NCBI GenBank assembly: GCA_023387375.1
Contig: JAEWIE010000042.1
Coordinates: forward strand, 9,965-73,964
Source of the DNA: Bacteroidota bacterium
Lineage (GTDB): Bacteria; Bacteroidota; Bacteroidia; Flavobacteriales; Weeksellaceae
Length of the DNA stretch: 64,000 bases
Direction: 5' to 3'
Positions 17,201 through 24,615 of this stretch are shown one piece after another. The position numbers and the translations under genes were made by a program. Each line of letters opens with the position of its first letter. The first letter of the stretch is position 1. The notes under the pieces were generated by a model. It was given only the letters and a program-made list of their open reading frames with translations, had not been told where the DNA came from and made no database searches.

Positions 17201-17740
17201 GGACAAAAAGCCAAAGCGGTGGAGCTTCTCGATTTAGCTTCTAAAGAAATTCCAGTTCAAAAATACAATGATCCACGCAGTTTAAGCACCCTTGTTTATG
17301 GGTATATACTCGCAGGACAAGACCAAAAAGGACTTGCTCTAGCGCAGGACTTAATCAAAGGTATTTTTGATGAATACGATTACTATACAAGTCTTTCTAA
17401 AGAGGAGCAGCGCTTTGCTGGGCGCGCCCTTCGCACCAAGCCACTAGAATACTCAATGGTGATAAGCGCTGTTAGCGAAGGATACGAAGCAAGAGGTGAG
17501 AGCAAAAAAGCCTACGACTATCTTGTGAAAGGTCTTACCCCGATTGACAAGCGCTATTCGACTCTAATGAAAGATTTAGAAGCCATGGGCAAACAAAAAG
17601 CGTACCGTGAAGCCGATAAGCTTCAGAATATTATTCCTTTTTATCATTATTTGTTTGAAGCCTTTAAGCCCTACGATTCGACCTTTGGTCCAGAAAGACT
17701 TAAGCAGATTGAAACTCAACTTATGCAGGTTACTCAGTAA
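14258..17740 (+). CDS. DUF2723 (GT117-type) integral membrane glycosyltransferase
   Basis: 1160 residues. The N-terminal DUF2723 domain begins at once (LTYLLTMERKFSFWDTGEYISSAVKLEVTHAPGAALFQLVGAVFA), carrying the W-D-x-G/S-E acidic motif and H-x-P-G motif expected of GT-C type transferases that use polyprenyl-linked sugars. Around ten or more hydrophobic membrane segments follow to about residue 660, then a soluble periplasmic-type C-terminal half with TPR-like helices near the end (KSGQKAKAVELLDLASKEIPVQ). Members in Bacteroidota are proposed protein O-mannosyltransferases of the general O-glycosylation pathway. It is monocistronic; the box TATTTTCG at 14232 is a possible promoter with one mismatch. 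Confidence 0.9.
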   Translation: MKNWSFKTWNTALGWGVFGISLLTYLLTMERKFSFWDTGEYISSAVKLEVTHAPGAALFQLVGAVFAMFAFGDGANYSVVINAMSALFSALTILFLFWTVTHLLQRILVKEDTTISRSQKIAILFSGLVGSLAFAFSDTFWYSAVEGEVYSMASLFIALILWLITRWESQYGEKGNERWLILIAFTIGLSVGVHMMAMLVIPAVCLIYYARNYEFSWKSFLYANLITLGVLIFVFKLIFPAVMSLFGKIEIFAVNGLGLPFHSGTLIAFLLLAAAGYLVIKNSRKKSSLIQTSALSVVFMIIGFSCWLVIPIRANANPPMNLNNPDNAIGMLDYYNRVQYGDWPLFKGQNYTQALDFDGIAKNEDGSYKQNKTGDVYEKDESTNSYRKVGERFNYVYSPEHISLMPRMFNDDKDVMANYISMYGAPDFTFNFDNPDYADSQEAHQIFDELRAKYESGEMTVDDYLQIKPYNLINVQRPSFGQNLDYFITFQNGYYFVRYLMWNFVGRQNDLEGHMENNRGNWISGFSFIDNALWGNQDNVPAKYKNESTVAFYFLPLLLGLLGMYFQLNKDFGRFYAMLSLFILTSVGIIFYTGVKPFEPRERDYAMVGSFFAFAIWIGLGAGAILLEGQKRVKSKAALIVGGVVLLGVPAMMGFQNYNVHDRSGRSTAYDYAYSTLKSLPQNGILFVYGDNDTYPVWAIQETERFRDDVKVVNFTLLSTPWNIDQVKRRTYNSMPIPSTLTHAEYREGVNDQIYVMQKEMWQELLSDPGSRGLSSAEMQEFQKFKDMDSMPIKEALAFLKQKSPGKDAILKLLFGDSKYERFNILPVSKLVIPVNKQNVLKSGIVKPQDQNKIVSEITIDYTRTNLFKNNLMLLDILANFDWKRPINFSTGGIYDNENIFYLNEYLQYDGFSYRLVPIHTPASGTGEMGRVDGESLYSIVKNYRWGNFKDLSVHFDETCTQNIMGYRNSVGRAAEALAKSGQKAKAVELLDLASKEIPVQKYNDPRSLSTLVYGYILAGQDQKGLALAQDLIKGIFDEYDYYTSLSKEEQRFAGRALRTKPLEYSMVISAVSEGYEARGESKKAYDYLVKGLTPIDKRYSTLMKDLEAMGKQKAYREADKLQNIIPFYHYLFEAFKPYDSTFGPERLKQIETQLMQVTQ

Positions 17741-17889
17741 AATTTTCAATTGTATTAAGTGAATTAAAATTCATTTCTCTACTTATCTATTTCATCAATT
17801 GGCTTGATTTTATGCACTTGTGATCAAGTTTTGAAAATTTTAGTAGCAAAATCGAATTTCATAGATTTTTTTACTATATTAGACTAGAA

Positions 17890-18468
17890 ATGAAGATTAA
17901 AGTAAGCAAATTTAAATATGGTAAAAACTCAATTATTGAAAATCTCGATTTAGAGATTCGTAATAATGATAAGATTGCCATTGAAGGAAAAAACGGTATT
18001 GGTAAATCCACTCTTTTTAATTTAATTGTTGGAAAAAATAAATCTAAAATCGAGATCGAGAACCCAAAAAACTATGGTTATTTTGGAAAAGATTCGAATT
18101 TAAATTTGGAATCTACCTTAGAAAATGAAGTAAGATTATTTGATAAAGAAATTAATTTCGAGAAATATGGAAGGCTCGTTGAAGGACTCAACTTCGATAA
18201 ATTCAAAAATAAAAAAATCAAAAACTTATCTCAAGGGAATCAAATTAAGGCAGAACTGATTTTTACATTGTCCTTAAAAAGTAAAGAAATGTTTTTGCTC
18301 GATGAACCCACAGAAAGCCTTGATAGAGAATCAATTCTGTTTTTATCAAACTATATAAAAGAGAGCAGTCAAATTTTCATAGTAATATCTCATGATAAAG
18401 AATTTGTCAATGATTTTAGCACTATAAAATATACATTTGAAAATAAAAAATTAGCTCGAAATGTATAA
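17890..18468 (+). CDS. ABC transporter ATP-binding protein, small
   Basis: 192 residues, a minimal ABC ATPase. Walker A GKNGIGKST is at 33-41, the signature is LSQGN at 113-117 in place of the canonical LSGGQ, Walker B is MFLLDE at 134-139 followed by PTESLD, and the H-loop His is 168 (ISHDKEF). The Q-loop region reads YGYFGKD, without an obvious Gln. It overlaps the permease gene by 8 bp. The three-gene unit with a GLPGLI protein suggests export of something handled by the GLPGLI protein. DNA here is much more A+T-rich than the neighbours and uses mostly A/T-ending codons, suggesting later acquisition. Confidence 0.9.
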   Translation: MKIKVSKFKYGKNSIIENLDLEIRNNDKIAIEGKNGIGKSTLFNLIVGKNKSKIEIENPKNYGYFGKDSNLNLESTLENEVRLFDKEINFEKYGRLVEGLNFDKFKNKKIKNLSQGNQIKAELIFTLSLKSKEMFLLDEPTESLDRESILFLSNYIKESSQIFIVISHDKEFVNDFSTIKYTFENKKLARNV

Positions 18469-19132
18469 AATCGCAACCCAATTTTTTACTTCGATAAAAA
18501 ACATTTTATCCCTTTTAATCGCTACACTCCTAATAGGACTGCTTTATGTTCTCTATTTAGAGACAAGCCATAGCGCAAATTTAAACAACCATTTTTTCGG
18601 GGCCAGTTTTGTGACGATTCCAGCGTTGTCTTTTTTTCTATTTTATTTTAATACGCTTTTCAGAAATAATTATTTTCGGTTTTTAAAAATAAATGTGAGG
18701 ACGGCTTCTTTTTTTAGATATAGCTTTTATATTATTTTCTTTCTGACAAGCGTGCTTACTATTGTATCGCTTTTCATTTATTTCATTCTTAACTGGGTTT
18801 ATATAGAGGGTTTTTCGCTTAGTTCATTAGATATAAAAAATGCGATATACCTTTTTGTTTTCAATTTGTTACTCTGTAGTTTATCGTTCCTAATCAATTC
18901 CTTTACCACAAGTTTTTGGGCATTTTTTGCGATTATTTTCTATTTCTTTTTTGAGGATTTCTTGGTCTTATTTCTCAAAAATAACAACCTACTTTTTTCC
19001 GATTATTTGCCTCAAAAGAGTTTAATTGACATATTTAGATCCACTGATATACATTTTATTTATATCGTCCCCTTCATATATATAGGTGCTTTGGCACTAT
19101 TTATTTATAAAAAAAATTATAGATTATTATGA
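18461..19132 (+). CDS. ABC transporter permease-like membrane protein
   Basis: 223 residues with about six hydrophobic segments (for example ILSLLIATLLIGLLYVLYL, FFGASFVTIPALSFFLFYF and VPFIYIGALALFIY), the layout of ABC-2 type permeases. No family motif is recognisable. Its start overlaps the ATPase gene and its stop overlaps the GLPGLI start as ATGA, so the three proteins are translationally coupled and probably work together. The substrate is unknown. Confidence 0.8.
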   Translation: MYKIATQFFTSIKNILSLLIATLLIGLLYVLYLETSHSANLNNHFFGASFVTIPALSFFLFYFNTLFRNNYFRFLKINVRTASFFRYSFYIIFFLTSVLTIVSLFIYFILNWVYIEGFSLSSLDIKNAIYLFVFNLLLCSLSFLINSFTTSFWAFFAIIFYFFFEDFLVLFLKNNNLLFSDYLPQKSLIDIFRSTDIHFIYIVPFIYIGALALFIYKKNYRLL

Positions 19133-19926
19133 GAAAAATACTACTTTTAGGATGTTTGTTTTTTTTCGTTTTTGGTTTTGCACAAAACAGATATAAATAT
19201 GTTCTCAATTTCAAAATTGATTCTACGAACAGAGATTTCGTTCAACAAGAAGTTTTTAATTTAGATATACGAGATCATAAATCGATGTTTTATAGTGAAT
19301 CACTTGCTAAGTTAGATTCAATAAGGACGGTTAGTTCCTCGCTTTATAAAAAAAATGTTCCTGAACCTAAATTAGATTACATAATCTCTTTTGATTCAAA
19401 AGAAAATAAACTATTTTTTAATGAAACGATTGGATTCTCAATGGTACAGGTTGAAGATCCTCGAAAAATAAAATGGCATATTACCTCACGAACGAAACAG
19501 ATCGGTAATTACCATGCGCAAAAGGCATATGCTGAATTTGGAGGAAGAGCATGGACTGCGTGGTTCACCTCTGACATCCAGATTCCTGAAGGTCCTTATA
19601 AATTTAAAGGACTTCCTGGTTTAATTCTTAGGATTTTTGATAGCGAAGAAGATTACAGTTTTGAGTTGTTTCAAATTCTAAAGCTGGATAAACTGTATGA
19701 TTTTAAATCTTTCGAAAAGCTGGGAATAAAAACGATTAAAGTGGATTATACCAAGTATCTTGAGTTAAAGAAAAAGTTCATTGAAAGTCCTGAAACGGCA
19801 TTATTTCAGATGCCGGGCTATTCCAATTTAAATATTCCTGCCGATGAAATGAGAAACTTAGTTGAATCGCTAAAAAACAGAAGAGCCAAATATAATAATA
19901 CAATCGAACTTTCTTCAACAAAATAG
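19129..19926 (+). CDS. GLPGLI family protein (locus 2)
   Basis: 265 residues with a normal signal peptide (MRKILLLGCLFFFVFGFAQ). The family motif is exact at 19609-19626 in the context YKFKGLPGLILRIFD, preceded by IGNYHAQKAYAEFGGRAWTAWFTSDIQIPEGPY, which aligns block by block with the locus 1 protein (GRTYSVWFASEVPFFYGPW). It is therefore a paralogue, exported to the periplasm. Start at 19129 overlaps the permease stop as ATGA. Coupling to an ABC ATPase/permease pair is the clue to function, but the family has no established activity. Confidence 0.92.
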   Translation: MRKILLLGCLFFFVFGFAQNRYKYVLNFKIDSTNRDFVQQEVFNLDIRDHKSMFYSESLAKLDSIRTVSSSLYKKNVPEPKLDYIISFDSKENKLFFNETIGFSMVQVEDPRKIKWHITSRTKQIGNYHAQKAYAEFGGRAWTAWFTSDIQIPEGPYKFKGLPGLILRIFDSEEDYSFELFQILKLDKLYDFKSFEKLGIKTIKVDYTKYLELKKKFIESPETALFQMPGYSNLNIPADEMRNLVESLKNRRAKYNNTIELSSTK

Positions 19927-19953
19927 AAGAACTTGCAGCATATCGATTATTAA

Positions 19954-19996
19954 AAGCATCCTCTAAAGCGATTTAGAGGATGCTTCACTTTTTTCT
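19954..19996 (+). terminator. Terminator of the ABC-GLPGLI operon
   Basis: Fourteen-base-pair stem AAGCATCCTCTAAA/TTTAGAGGATGCTT followed by CACTTTTTT, 27 bp after the GLPGLI stop. Confidence 0.9.
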
Positions 19997-20051
19997 AAAA
20001 TGTCAGAACTTTTTAATTTCCAATGCCTAGGCAGGTTTCCAAAATTAGCCC

Positions 20052-20059
20052 TATTTTTG
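20052..20059 (+). promoter_or_regulatory. -7 box TATTTTTG upstream of the DUF1697 gene
   Basis: Exact TAnnTTTG match, 16 bp before the ATG at 20076; no TTG at -33. It probably also serves kdsA. Confidence 0.5.
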
Positions 20060-20075
20060 TATTCTATAAACTGGG

Positions 20076-20624
20076 ATGAAGCCTCTTATAAAATACTGCG
20101 CTTTTCTTCGAGCCATTAATGTAAACGGCTCACGAATTAAAATGCAATCCTTGGTTCATGCACTAGAAGGAAAAGAGCTACTTAATGTAAAAACCGTTTT
20201 AGCCTCAGGCAACGTGCTATTTTTAAGTTCGCTGCCTAAAGGGGAGCTAAAGACTTTCATAGAAAACCGCCTTCAAGAAAATTTTGATTTTCGCTCGGAG
20301 GTGTTTCTTTATACGAAAGAGGAAATCGAGCAGCTCCTTGAGAAGGATCCTCTAGAAGCAAAACAGGAACTTCATACCTATGTGGTCCTTAGTGAGAAAA
20401 AAGGAGAGTGGCTTTTAGAGCGGGTGAAAAAGGAGACTTTGTTAGAGGGAGAAACCCTTAAAGTTTCTGAGAGGCACTTGTACTGGCAAGTTCCTAGGAA
20501 TTCTACGGTGGATTCTAAAGTGTCCAAAAAGCTTTCGAAGAGAGAGATAAAGACTCTTCTCACCACAAGAAATAAAAATACGCTAGAGAAAATAAGTAAA
20601 CAACTAAATCTAATGGAGTCCTAA
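20076..20624 (+). CDS. DUF1697 family protein
   Basis: 182 residues matching DUF1697, a small cytoplasmic family of unknown function. Family signs are the start KYCAFLRAINVNG...IKMQSL, the TVLASGNVLF segment (family form: TyiqSGNvvF) and the NSTVDSKVSKKLSKREIKTLLTTRNKNTLEKI ending (family form: .TTRNwnTv.kl). It is followed after 32 bp by kdsA, so the two may be cotranscribed, but no link to Kdo synthesis is known to me. Confidence 0.9.
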   Translation: MKPLIKYCAFLRAINVNGSRIKMQSLVHALEGKELLNVKTVLASGNVLFLSSLPKGELKTFIENRLQENFDFRSEVFLYTKEEIEQLLEKDPLEAKQELHTYVVLSEKKGEWLLERVKKETLLEGETLKVSERHLYWQVPRNSTVDSKVSKKLSKREIKTLLTTRNKNTLEKISKQLNLMES

Positions 20625-20656
20625 CTTATGGACACCTTAAATGAAATACAAGACCT

Positions 20657-21466
20657 ATGATTCAATTTTTAGAGAACATTAAGCATAAGGATTCAAAGAA
20701 CTTTTTTCTTATCGCTGGCCCATGTGCCATCGAAGGAGAAGACATGGCCTTTGAGATCGCAGAGAAGATTATACAACTTAGCGATAAGTACAAAATCCCT
20801 TATATTTTTAAAGGAAGTTTCAAGAAGGCTAACCGTAGCCGTATTGATTCCTTTACAGGAATAGGAGATGAGAAGGCACTTGAGATCATCAAAAAGGTAG
20901 GAAATCATTTTCAGATTCCGACCACCACAGATATTCATGAGATTGAACACGCAAATCTAGCCGCTCAGTATGTGGATGTTCTTCAAATTCCGGCGTTCCT
21001 TGTAAGGCAAACAGATCTTGTTGTAGCAGCCGCTAAAACAGGGAAATGTGTTACACTAAAGAAAGGACAATTCTTATCTCCAGAAAGCATGAAGTTCGCG
21101 GTGGACAAAGTAAAAGACTCAGGAAGCGAGAAAATGGCGATCATTGAACGGGGGAACTCCTTTGGGTATTCAGACTTGGTGGTGGATTTTCGCGGGATTC
21201 CAGTCATGCAAAACTACGCACCTGTCATTTTGGATGTGACGCATTCGCTTCAACAGCCTAACCAAAGTTCAGGAGTAACGGGAGGACGTCCAGAGCTCAT
21301 TGAAACCATTGCAAAAGCAGGGATCGCTGTCGGAGCAGACGGAATCTTTATTGAAACGCACAAAAATCCAAGTGTGGCCAAATCGGATGGAGCCAATATG
21401 CTTCAGCTTGATTTGCTAGATGGTCTTTTAGAAAAACTAACAAGAGTAAGAGAAGCGATTTTATAG
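20657..21466 (+). CDS. kdsA: 3-deoxy-8-phosphooctulonate synthase (Kdo-8-phosphate synthase)
   Basis: Condenses phosphoenolpyruvate with arabinose-5-phosphate to Kdo-8-phosphate in the cytoplasm, the first committed step of Kdo synthesis for LPS. The 269-residue protein shows IAGPCAIEGEDMAFEIAE near the N-terminus, FKGSFKKANRSRIDSFTGIG, the TDIHE segment, LQIPAFLVRQTDL and the C-terminal VTGGRPELIETIAKAGIAVGADGIFIETH, all typical. The product, dephosphorylated, is the substrate of kdsB at 769. Confidence 0.97.
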   Translation: MIQFLENIKHKDSKNFFLIAGPCAIEGEDMAFEIAEKIIQLSDKYKIPYIFKGSFKKANRSRIDSFTGIGDEKALEIIKKVGNHFQIPTTTDIHEIEHANLAAQYVDVLQIPAFLVRQTDLVVAAAKTGKCVTLKKGQFLSPESMKFAVDKVKDSGSEKMAIIERGNSFGYSDLVVDFRGIPVMQNYAPVILDVTHSLQQPNQSSGVTGGRPELIETIAKAGIAVGADGIFIETHKNPSVAKSDGANMLQLDLLDGLLEKLTRVREAIL

Positions 21467-21488
21467 ACTGCTTCTTATGAGCAAAATT

Positions 21489-21523
21489 AAATCCAGAGTT
21501 CTTTTTAGGACTCTGGATTTTTA
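21489..21523. terminator. Bidirectional terminator between kdsA and the nitrilase-fusion gene
   Basis: Ten-base-pair stem AATCCAGAGT/ACTCTGGATT with T-runs on both sides in the appropriate senses. The minus-strand gene's stop codon (21505-21507) lies in the loop. Confidence 0.8.
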
Positions 21524-23028
21524 ATTAGATTCACCTGGTAAAGATCGTTTCTTCGATCGCTTAATGTACGCACGGCTCCGTTGTGATGAAGCTCTTTTAG
21601 AAGATTTAAATCTACATCTACAATCAGAGTCATTTCTGTATTGGCGGTGGCTTCTCCTTTCAAAGCGTTAGAAGGGAACTGGAAATCAGAAGGCGTAAAG
21701 ACGGCTGCTTTCCCATACTGAATGTCCATGTTGTTTACCTTGGGTAAATTTCCGACACAGCCCGCAATAGCTACGTAGCATTCGTTTTCAATGGCTCTAG
21801 CTGCAGCGCAGTGTCTTACGCGTGTGTAAGCATTTTGCGTATCGGTAAGATAAGGAACAAACAGAATTTTCATTCCCATGTCCGCTAATAGCCTTGGAAG
21901 CTCCGGAAACTCCACGTCGTAACAAAGGGCAAGTCCTACTTTTCCACAATCCGTGTCAAAGACTTTAATTTCGTTTCCTCCTTTCATGCCGTAACATTTC
22001 TTTTCGTTCGGTGTAATGTGGATCTTTCTGTATTCATCCACTTTTCCATCGCGATGAAGAAGGTAGGATACATTGTAGATTTCTCCGTTTTCTTCTAACG
22101 GCATACTCCCCGCAATAATATTTACGTTGTAGCTAATCGCAAATTCAGAAATCTTCTTTTTGATTTGCTCGGTTAGTTTGGCGAGTTCAAGCATACTTTC
22201 TCTTTCGGAAAGATGGTTGAAGGGCGCGAGCAGGGGTGTATTGAAAAGCTCAGGAAACAACACGAAATCGGATTTGTAATCGCCCATCACGTTGACAAAG
22301 AATTCTACCTGTTCGTAAAAAGCCTCAAGGTTGTAAAAATGGCGCATTTGCCACTGCACAAGTCCTAGTCTAACCACGCTGTCTTGCATCGTGTTGGGCC
22401 TTTTGCTGTAATAGATATTGCTCCATTCAAGAAGTACCGCATTGTCTTGAGAGGAACTGTCTCCTGGCAAGTAATTCTTAAGAATTCGGATCGGTTGAAA
22501 ACTATTGGAAAGTTGAAAGGTAAGCACAGGATCGTATATTTCTTTCTTGCGAACCTTTTGGATATACTGTCTTGGAGTCAGCTCCTTCATGTGCTCATGA
22601 TAATTCGGAATTCTTCCTCCAATGACAATCGATTTTAAGTTAAGGTTTTCACAGAGTTCTTTTCTAGCATCGTAGAGTCTTCTTCCAAGGCGCAGGGACC
22701 GGAATTCAGGATCGACAAACATTTCAATTCCATAGAGTACATTCCCAGAGTTGTAATGCGTGTTAAAGGTAGAGTTGCCTGTGATTTCTGCGTAGGTATG
22801 ATCATCTCCATAAAGCTCGTATTGTACGATAATGGATAGGCAAGCGGCGGCTACTTTGCCATTGACCGTGACGCAGAGCTGTCCGTCTGGAAAAATAGAG
22901 GTTAATTTTTGAATGTTTCTCTTGTCCCACACGTCATCCCGCATTTCAGGATAAGACTTTTTCATCACCTCGATTAAGGTATCGTAATCATCTACATGTA
23001 ATCTTCGAATGTCAACTTGCATGGTCAA
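21505..23028 (-). CDS. Bifunctional GNAT acetyltransferase/carbon-nitrogen hydrolase
   Basis: 507-residue fusion. Residues 1 to about 200 are a GNAT domain (VDPEFRSLRLGRRLYDARKE is the acetyl-CoA binding region), and residues from about 215 are a nitrilase-superfamily amidase with the Glu-Lys-Cys triad: FPELFN (Glu), YRKIHITPNEKK (Lys) and LALCYDVEFPE (Cys). The same fusion is known in many bacteria, with an unassigned amide substrate. Likely acts in the cytoplasm. It is monocistronic, with a terminator directly downstream. Confidence 0.92.
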   Translation of the reverse strand: MTMQVDIRRLHVDDYDTLIEVMKKSYPEMRDDVWDKRNIQKLTSIFPDGQLCVTVNGKVAAACLSIIVQYELYGDDHTYAEITGNSTFNTHYNSGNVLYGIEMFVDPEFRSLRLGRRLYDARKELCENLNLKSIVIGGRIPNYHEHMKELTPRQYIQKVRKKEIYDPVLTFQLSNSFQPIRILKNYLPGDSSSQDNAVLLEWSNIYYSKRPNTMQDSVVRLGLVQWQMRHFYNLEAFYEQVEFFVNVMGDYKSDFVLFPELFNTPLLAPFNHLSERESMLELAKLTEQIKKKISEFAISYNVNIIAGSMPLEENGEIYNVSYLLHRDGKVDEYRKIHITPNEKKCYGMKGGNEIKVFDTDCGKVGLALCYDVEFPELPRLLADMGMKILFVPYLTDTQNAYTRVRHCAAARAIENECYVAIAGCVGNLPKVNNMDIQYGKAAVFTPSDFQFPSNALKGEATANTEMTLIVDVDLNLLKELHHNGAVRTLSDRRNDLYQVNLIKNPES

Positions 23029-23088
23029 AATATTTGAATGAAATTTACAAAAAATATGCCGCTCATTTTCTACTTATAGTAAGAGGAG

Positions 23089-24492
23089 TTAAGAAACTTG
23101 GGAACGCAGAGAGGCAGATTGATGAGAAATCCTATTTTGGGAAAGCTTTAGGAATCGGTACACTAACAGAATGGCCGAGACGGTGAGTCCAAACCCAAGA
23201 GCAATCCACATTCCCCATGCGCCCATATTTAGAGTCACACATAAAAAGTAACCTAATGGGATGGTTAAAATCCAGTAGGCAAAAAACGTAAGGTAGCTTG
23301 GAATCTTCACATCTTGAATCCCTCTTAAAATACCGAGCGCTGTAACTTGAACTCCATCAGAAAGTTGGAAGAGCGCTGCAATAATCATAAGCTTAGAGGC
23401 TAATTGAATAACTTCCACATCTTCTTTTTTGGTGAAAAAAGTAGGAAGTACATCTCGTCCCACGACAAAGAAAAGTCCACAAAGCACCATGAAAAGGAAG
23501 GATAGTTTGAGGTTGTTGATTCCTACGGCACGTAGTTCCACAAATTTCCTCTCTCCAAACTTACGTCCTACGAGAATGGTGGAGGCTACTGAGAATCCAA
23601 CGCAAAGGTTGAAGGTAAAGGAAGCCATACTTAGGGCGATTTGATGGGAGGCAATGTCTTTTGCGCTCACAAGTCCACAAATAAAAGCTGCACCAGCAAA
23701 GGCCGTGATTTCAAAAAACATTTGAAAAGCGGTGGGAAGACCGATTTTAAGCATTTTTTGAAACATGGTGATTTTAAGTTCGCTGAGCTTGATTTTGAAA
23801 TCCTTGATATAGCGTTTGGTCGTAGAATGCTTTAGGAGAACATAGTATAAAAATACCATCATAAAAATCCTTGCAATAAGCGTAGCAAGGGCAGAACCCT
23901 TTACGCCCATCTCAGGGAAGAAAAATAGCCCTTTGATAAACACGTAGTTTAAAGCAATGTTGATCACGTTTGCAATGATGGTCGCTTTCGTTACTCCCAC
24001 GGTGTATCCAAGTCCTTCTGAGACTTCACGAAGGGTTTGAAAAGCCATAAAGGGAAGAATACTAAAGGCCATCACAGAGAGAAACGTAATGGTATCGGGA
24101 ATGATCTCCACAGGCTGATCCATATGATGAAGTAGGGGCATAAAGGCAAAGAGCAGAATCATAAGCGCAAGCCCCACTACCATATTTAAAACAAACCCAT
24201 GGCGAAAAACGGAATTAATTCGTTCGTGTCTTCCTCGGCTGTGCGCCTGAGAAACGAGGGGAGGAATCGCAAAGGATATCCCGAGTCCAAAAATAAAAAT
24301 CGAAATAAACAGAGCGTTTCCAAGCGATACAGAGGCAAGGGCATTCGCTCCTAGTAATTTCCCTACAATGATATTGTCAAACAATTGGACTGATACTTGA
24401 CCTAACTGAGTCACCATCACCGGAAGGGCGAGGGTAAGGGTTTGTTTCGTGTAATTTCGATTTAAAAAAGCCATAGGGATTCTTTTTTGCAA
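23089..24492 (-). CDS. MATE family efflux transporter
   Basis: 467 residues with about twelve membrane segments in two homologous halves. The N-terminal half shows LALPVMVTQLGQVSVQLFDNIIVGKLLGANALASVSLGNALF and the matching start of the second half is LPTAFQMFFEITAFAGAAFICGLVSAKDIASHQIALSMASFTF, the normal MATE signature. It would export cationic drugs or metabolites in exchange for Na+ or H+. The true start may be the second ATG, seven codons in (MAFLNRNYTKQ). Nothing in the context defines the substrate. Confidence 0.93.
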   Translation of the reverse strand: MQKRIPMAFLNRNYTKQTLTLALPVMVTQLGQVSVQLFDNIIVGKLLGANALASVSLGNALFISIFIFGLGISFAIPPLVSQAHSRGRHERINSVFRHGFVLNMVVGLALMILLFAFMPLLHHMDQPVEIIPDTITFLSVMAFSILPFMAFQTLREVSEGLGYTVGVTKATIIANVINIALNYVFIKGLFFFPEMGVKGSALATLIARIFMMVFLYYVLLKHSTTKRYIKDFKIKLSELKITMFQKMLKIGLPTAFQMFFEITAFAGAAFICGLVSAKDIASHQIALSMASFTFNLCVGFSVASTILVGRKFGERKFVELRAVGINNLKLSFLFMVLCGLFFVVGRDVLPTFFTKKEDVEVIQLASKLMIIAALFQLSDGVQVTALGILRGIQDVKIPSYLTFFAYWILTIPLGYFLCVTLNMGAWGMWIALGFGLTVSAILLVYRFLKLSQNRISHQSASLRSQVS

Positions 24493-24555
24493 AAATAGGG
24501 ATTCTCTTAAGACTAGGGTCTGTTAAATTTTGTTCTTATTGAGAATTTATAGGTT

Positions 24556-24592
24556 AAAAAAAAGGAGAGTCACTTAACTGTAAGTGACTCTC
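24556..24592 (-). terminator. Terminator of the NtrC-like regulator gene
   Basis: Twelve-base-pair stem (GAGAGTCACTTA paired with TAAGTGACTCTC, four-base loop) followed by T8 on the minus strand. Confidence 0.92.
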
Positions 24593-24615
24593 TTATAGGG
24601 ATAGAAGAGGGTTTT

